Below are positions 40,980 through 42,991 of a stretch of DNA of 42,991 bases, piece by piece. Made by a program: the position numbers and the translations under genes. Origin of the DNA: an uncultured Clostridia bacterium. Its GTDB lineage: Bacteria > Bacillota > Clostridia > Oscillospirales > Acutalibacteraceae. The stretch is from positions 1 to 42,991 of the forward strand of contig CALEJD010000024.1 in the NCBI GenBank assembly GCA_937898195.1, in the 5' to 3' direction. The notes below the pieces were generated by a model. That model made no database searches. It was given only the letters and a program-made list of their open reading frames with translations, and was not told the DNA's origin. Position 1 is the stretch's first letter. Each line of letters opens with the position of its first letter.

Positions 40980-41677
40980 AAAGCACCACCTTCATTTATA
41001 TTTTCTTTGTTTTTATTATTATTTTTAGTTCCTTTAAGGAACTTGATAACCACATTAAATACCAATCGTAATGCTAACACAATAACAGCATTAATAATAA
41101 AGATTGGTCTGATTGAAATTGAAAAAGCAAACTGTGCTTTATTTTTCAAGCCAATAAAGTCAGGTTCAATTTCAACGTCATATTTCTTAACGGTCAAGTT
41201 TGTACAGATAAATGATAACGCTGGAAAAACCTTTTGACATATTCTGCCATAATCTAAAGCTGTTTGTGCGGCGTCACCACTTGAAATTGTCATCCATAAA
41301 TACAACTCACGAAGAACAATATGTTTTTTAAACGACGAGAACATCTTGCCCAAATCTTTTGCAGCATTGTTTATAAGTTCAACAACACCATCAAAACCTT
41401 GATTATTATAAAATCTAACAAATATATTTTCTTTTTTCTCACCAGTAGTTGTAGTTTCTTCGACGGGTTGTTCATCTTTTATTTTTTCTTTTTTAGGCTT
41501 TTCTTTTTTTGGTGGCTTATCCTTTTTGGGTTTTGCAGGAAATATTTGTAAATTTATAAAAAGCCACTTAATATTTAATTTAAATTCATCAAAGAATTCA
41601 CCGTTAATTGTAATTCTAATACTCAATATTAATGTAATAAAAGCAATAATACCAAGTAGTATGTATAACAAAACCAC
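40976..41677 (-). CDS. DUF2953 membrane protein (YtfI-like)
   Basis: The protein (233 residues) has an N-terminal membrane segment (about 2-22), a Lys/Pro/Glu-rich linker (about 48-85), a helical region with LRELYLWMTISSGDAAQTALDYG around 122-145, and a hydrophobic stretch near 190-215. This layout is that of DUF2953, which has no assigned biochemical role. The start is GTG behind AAGGAGGTGG. It is coupled to ytfJ by a 4-bp overlap, so a sporulation link is plausible but not shown. Confidence 0.85.
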   Translation of the reverse strand: MVLLYILLGIIAFITLILSIRITINGEFFDEFKLNIKWLFINLQIFPAKPKKDKPPKKEKPKKEKIKDEQPVEETTTTGEKKENIFVRFYNNQGFDGVVELINNAAKDLGKMFSSFKKHIVLRELYLWMTISSGDAAQTALDYGRICQKVFPALSFICTNLTVKKYDVEIEPDFIGLKNKAQFAFSISIRPIFIINAVIVLALRLVFNVVIKFLKGTKNNNKNKENINEGGAL

Positions 41678-41708
41678 AAAGCCACCTCCTTATAATTTTT
41701 AATTTGTT

Positions 41709-42260
41709 TTATTCTTCATTAGATTCTTCGTTTTCTTCTATTGTTTCTTCTTTTTGTGGAATCTCAGGCAACTCATCAAGTGACGAAATCGAAAAACAAC
41801 GCAAAAAGTCAGGTGTTGTTCCATATACAAGTGGACGACCTGGTAAATCAAGTCTACCTTTTTCTTCAATAAGTTTTTTCTGACAAAGAGTTGCGATAAC
41901 ACCTGAGCAGTCAACACCGCGAACTTGCTCAACAAAAGATTTTGTAACAGGTTGGTTATATGCAACAACTGCCAATACTTCAAATGCTGCCTGCGATAAA
42001 GGTGTATTCTTTCTCAATTCTAAAACATCACGAATAACTTCTGCAAATTCACTTCTTGAAGACAACTGATATTTATCACCAAGTTTCAATAAGCAAATTC
42101 CACTATTTCTCTCATCAAGCTTTGCAGAAAGATTATATAAAACCTGTTCACAAAGTTCATTTTCAATTTCAAGTGCTTGAGCTATTCTATCCAATTCAAC
42201 AGGCTCACCTGACGCAAAAAGTATTGCTTCAGCAGCCGCCTGTAATTTACTTGCTTTCAT
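41709..42260 (-). CDS. scpB: Segregation and condensation protein B
   Basis: ScpB (183 residues) binds ScpA and helps the Smc complex compact and separate chromosomes. It consists of two winged-helix domains: AAEAILFASGEPVELDRIAQAL at the start, RKNTPLSQAAFEVLAVVAYNQPVTK around residue 85, and VIATLCQKKLIEEKGRLDLPGRPLVYGTT near 130, which is the most conserved part. The C-terminus is acidic (EENEESNEE). The ATG directly follows the scpA stop codon. Smc itself is not in the window. Confidence 0.96.
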   Translation of the reverse strand: MKASKLQAAAEAILFASGEPVELDRIAQALEIENELCEQVLYNLSAKLDERNSGICLLKLGDKYQLSSRSEFAEVIRDVLELRKNTPLSQAAFEVLAVVAYNQPVTKSFVEQVRGVDCSGVIATLCQKKLIEEKGRLDLPGRPLVYGTTPDFLRCFSISSLDELPEIPQKEETIEENEESNEE

Positions 42261-42991
42261 TTAATTCCATTCCTCGCTAACCTCTGAAAAATCAGAGTCT
42301 AATAATTCAACCTGCGTTTCTTCGCCATCCCCAAGAACTTTAACTTTCTTGGATTTTGTAAGCTCTAGTACTGCTAAAAAAGTTGCAACAATATCCGACC
42401 TTGATTCAGCATCAGAAAACAAAGAATTGAGTTTAGTTTTCTGACCTTTTTTTGTAAGCTTTGAAAAAATCTTCGTAATTCTTGACCCTACTGAAACAAC
42501 TTTTCTGACAACAATTTCTTTAAATGCCTCAATTGGTGGTGGCAAAGAACGAAGTTTTTTACCGGCAGCAGAAACATAGGCATTAAACAACTCACTTGGT
42601 TCATGAATTCTCTTATATGTATGGTCAGGGTCAATCTTTTCAGGTGTTCTAATAAATGTCCCGAATCCTTCTGTATTTTCAGACAATTTTTCTGCAAGAA
42701 GTTTCATATCACGATATTCAATCAACTCACCTTGCAATTCTTGTTTCAATTCTTCCGCTTCAGTATAAACCGGTAAAAGTGACACAGATTTAAGATAAAC
42801 AAGTCTTGCTGCCATTTCGAGAAATTCTGCAGCAACATACATATCTTCTTCCTGCATCATTCTTACATAGTCGATATATTGCTCAACAAGAGTAACGATA
42901 GGAATATCATATATATTCAATTTGTGTTTTGAAATCAGATGCAAAAGCAAGTCCATTGGACCCTCAAAAACATCTAATTTATACGATATTT
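42261..42991 (-). CDS. scpA: Segregation and condensation protein A, N-terminus cut by window edge
   Basis: The kleisin subunit that bridges the Smc dimer. Translation of the last bases of the window shows that the frame continues upstream of the ATG at 42956: codons for YKLDVFEGPMDLLLHL are visible, and this is the family N-terminus, so the ATG at 42956 is internal and the true start lies beyond 42991. Conserved parts are EFLEMAARLVYLKS (about residue 45 of the shorter frame) and the C-terminal winged helix with DIVATFLAVLELTKSKKV. It adjoins scpB with no gap. Confidence 0.94.
   Translation of the reverse strand, partial: ISYKLDVFEGPMDLLLHLISKHKLNIYDIPIVTLVEQYIDYVRMMQEEDMYVAAEFLEMAARLVYLKSVSLLPVYTEAEELKQELQGELIEYRDMKLLAEKLSENTEGFGTFIRTPEKIDPDHTYKRIHEPSELFNAYVSAAGKKLRSLPPPIEAFKEIVVRKVVSVGSRITKIFSKLTKKGQKTKLNSLFSDAESRSDIVATFLAVLELTKSKKVKVLGDGEETQVELLDSDFSEVSEEWN

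Noticed and set aside
42261..42956. scpA beginning at the ATG at 42956
   Set aside because: The frame continues to the window edge and encodes the conserved DVFEGP segment before this ATG, so the Met is internal.
1..42991. Mobile elements, prophage, CRISPR, toxin-antitoxin or restriction genes
   Set aside because: No transposase, integrase, phage structural gene, direct-repeat array or known defence gene was seen; gene content is conserved housekeeping.

Overview
This is an AT-rich, gene-dense stretch of a low-GC Gram-positive chromosome. The best fit is an anaerobic, spore-forming member of the Clostridia, close to the Ruminococcaceae/Oscillospiraceae. Pointers are extended Shine-Dalgarno sequences of the GAGGTGAT type, two rubrerythrins next to a Fur/PerR-type regulator, the sporulation genes spoVM and ytfJ/gerW, remA, a PASTA kinase with its PP2C phosphatase, and a dockerin-like tail on a cell-wall hydrolase. 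I see no phage, insertion sequence, CRISPR array, rRNA or tRNA. Genus is inferred, not proven.

Layout. (1) 1-3775, minus: pyrimidine operon pyrC-pyrK-pyrD-pyrF-pyrE, tightly coupled, with a sigma-A-like promoter and a short leader; pyrE runs off the left edge. (2) 3799-5198: a classical rubrerythrin (minus) and trmO (plus). (3) 5201-10283: an O-acetyltransferase and a GH28-type beta-helix protein (minus), divergent from asnB and an L-lactate dehydrogenase (plus). (4) 10281-16553: typA and a divergent MreB-like protein (minus), facing away from a GH123/DUF4091-type protein, a RodA-type SEDS polymerase and a cupin (plus). (5) 16553-20274, minus: a DivIVA-like coiled-coil protein, a class I fumarase beta subunit without its alpha partner, and pcrA. 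(6) 20304-21358: a membrane-anchored alpha/beta hydrolase (plus). (7) 21361-23491: a secreted SH3/glucosaminidase/Big2/dockerin protein (minus). (8) 23538-24605, plus: perR-like regulator and reverse rubrerythrin, with a perfect 7-1-7 inverted repeat at the promoter.

(9) 24612-42991, minus: about 18 kb of co-directional, often overlapping genes: scpA (cut by the right edge), scpB, a DUF2953 protein, ytfJ, a D,D-carboxypeptidase, rluB, a small GNAT-like protein, yicC, remA, gmk, rpoZ, priA, def, fmt, a zinc metallopeptidase, rsmB, rlmN, prpC, prkC, rsgA, thiN, a 49-residue membrane peptide and the 26-residue spoVM. It joins segments that are separate in Bacillus subtilis and lacks coaBC and rpe at their usual places. 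Together it covers chromosome condensation, nucleotide supply, replication restart, translation initiation and rRNA modification, Ser/Thr phosphosignalling and sporulation.

Most of the window is conserved housekeeping DNA. I found no clear novel multi-gene system. The observations most worth following are the two small genes after thiN and the hairpin before them, the PerR-like box, a MreB homologue with an altered phosphate-2 loop, a PrkC kinase with HQD in place of HRD, the orphan fumarase beta subunit, a hairpin covering the carboxypeptidase ribosome binding site, and the unusual GH28 protein. Several starts were moved from the longest open frame to the codon placed correctly behind a ribosome binding site; three are TTG.
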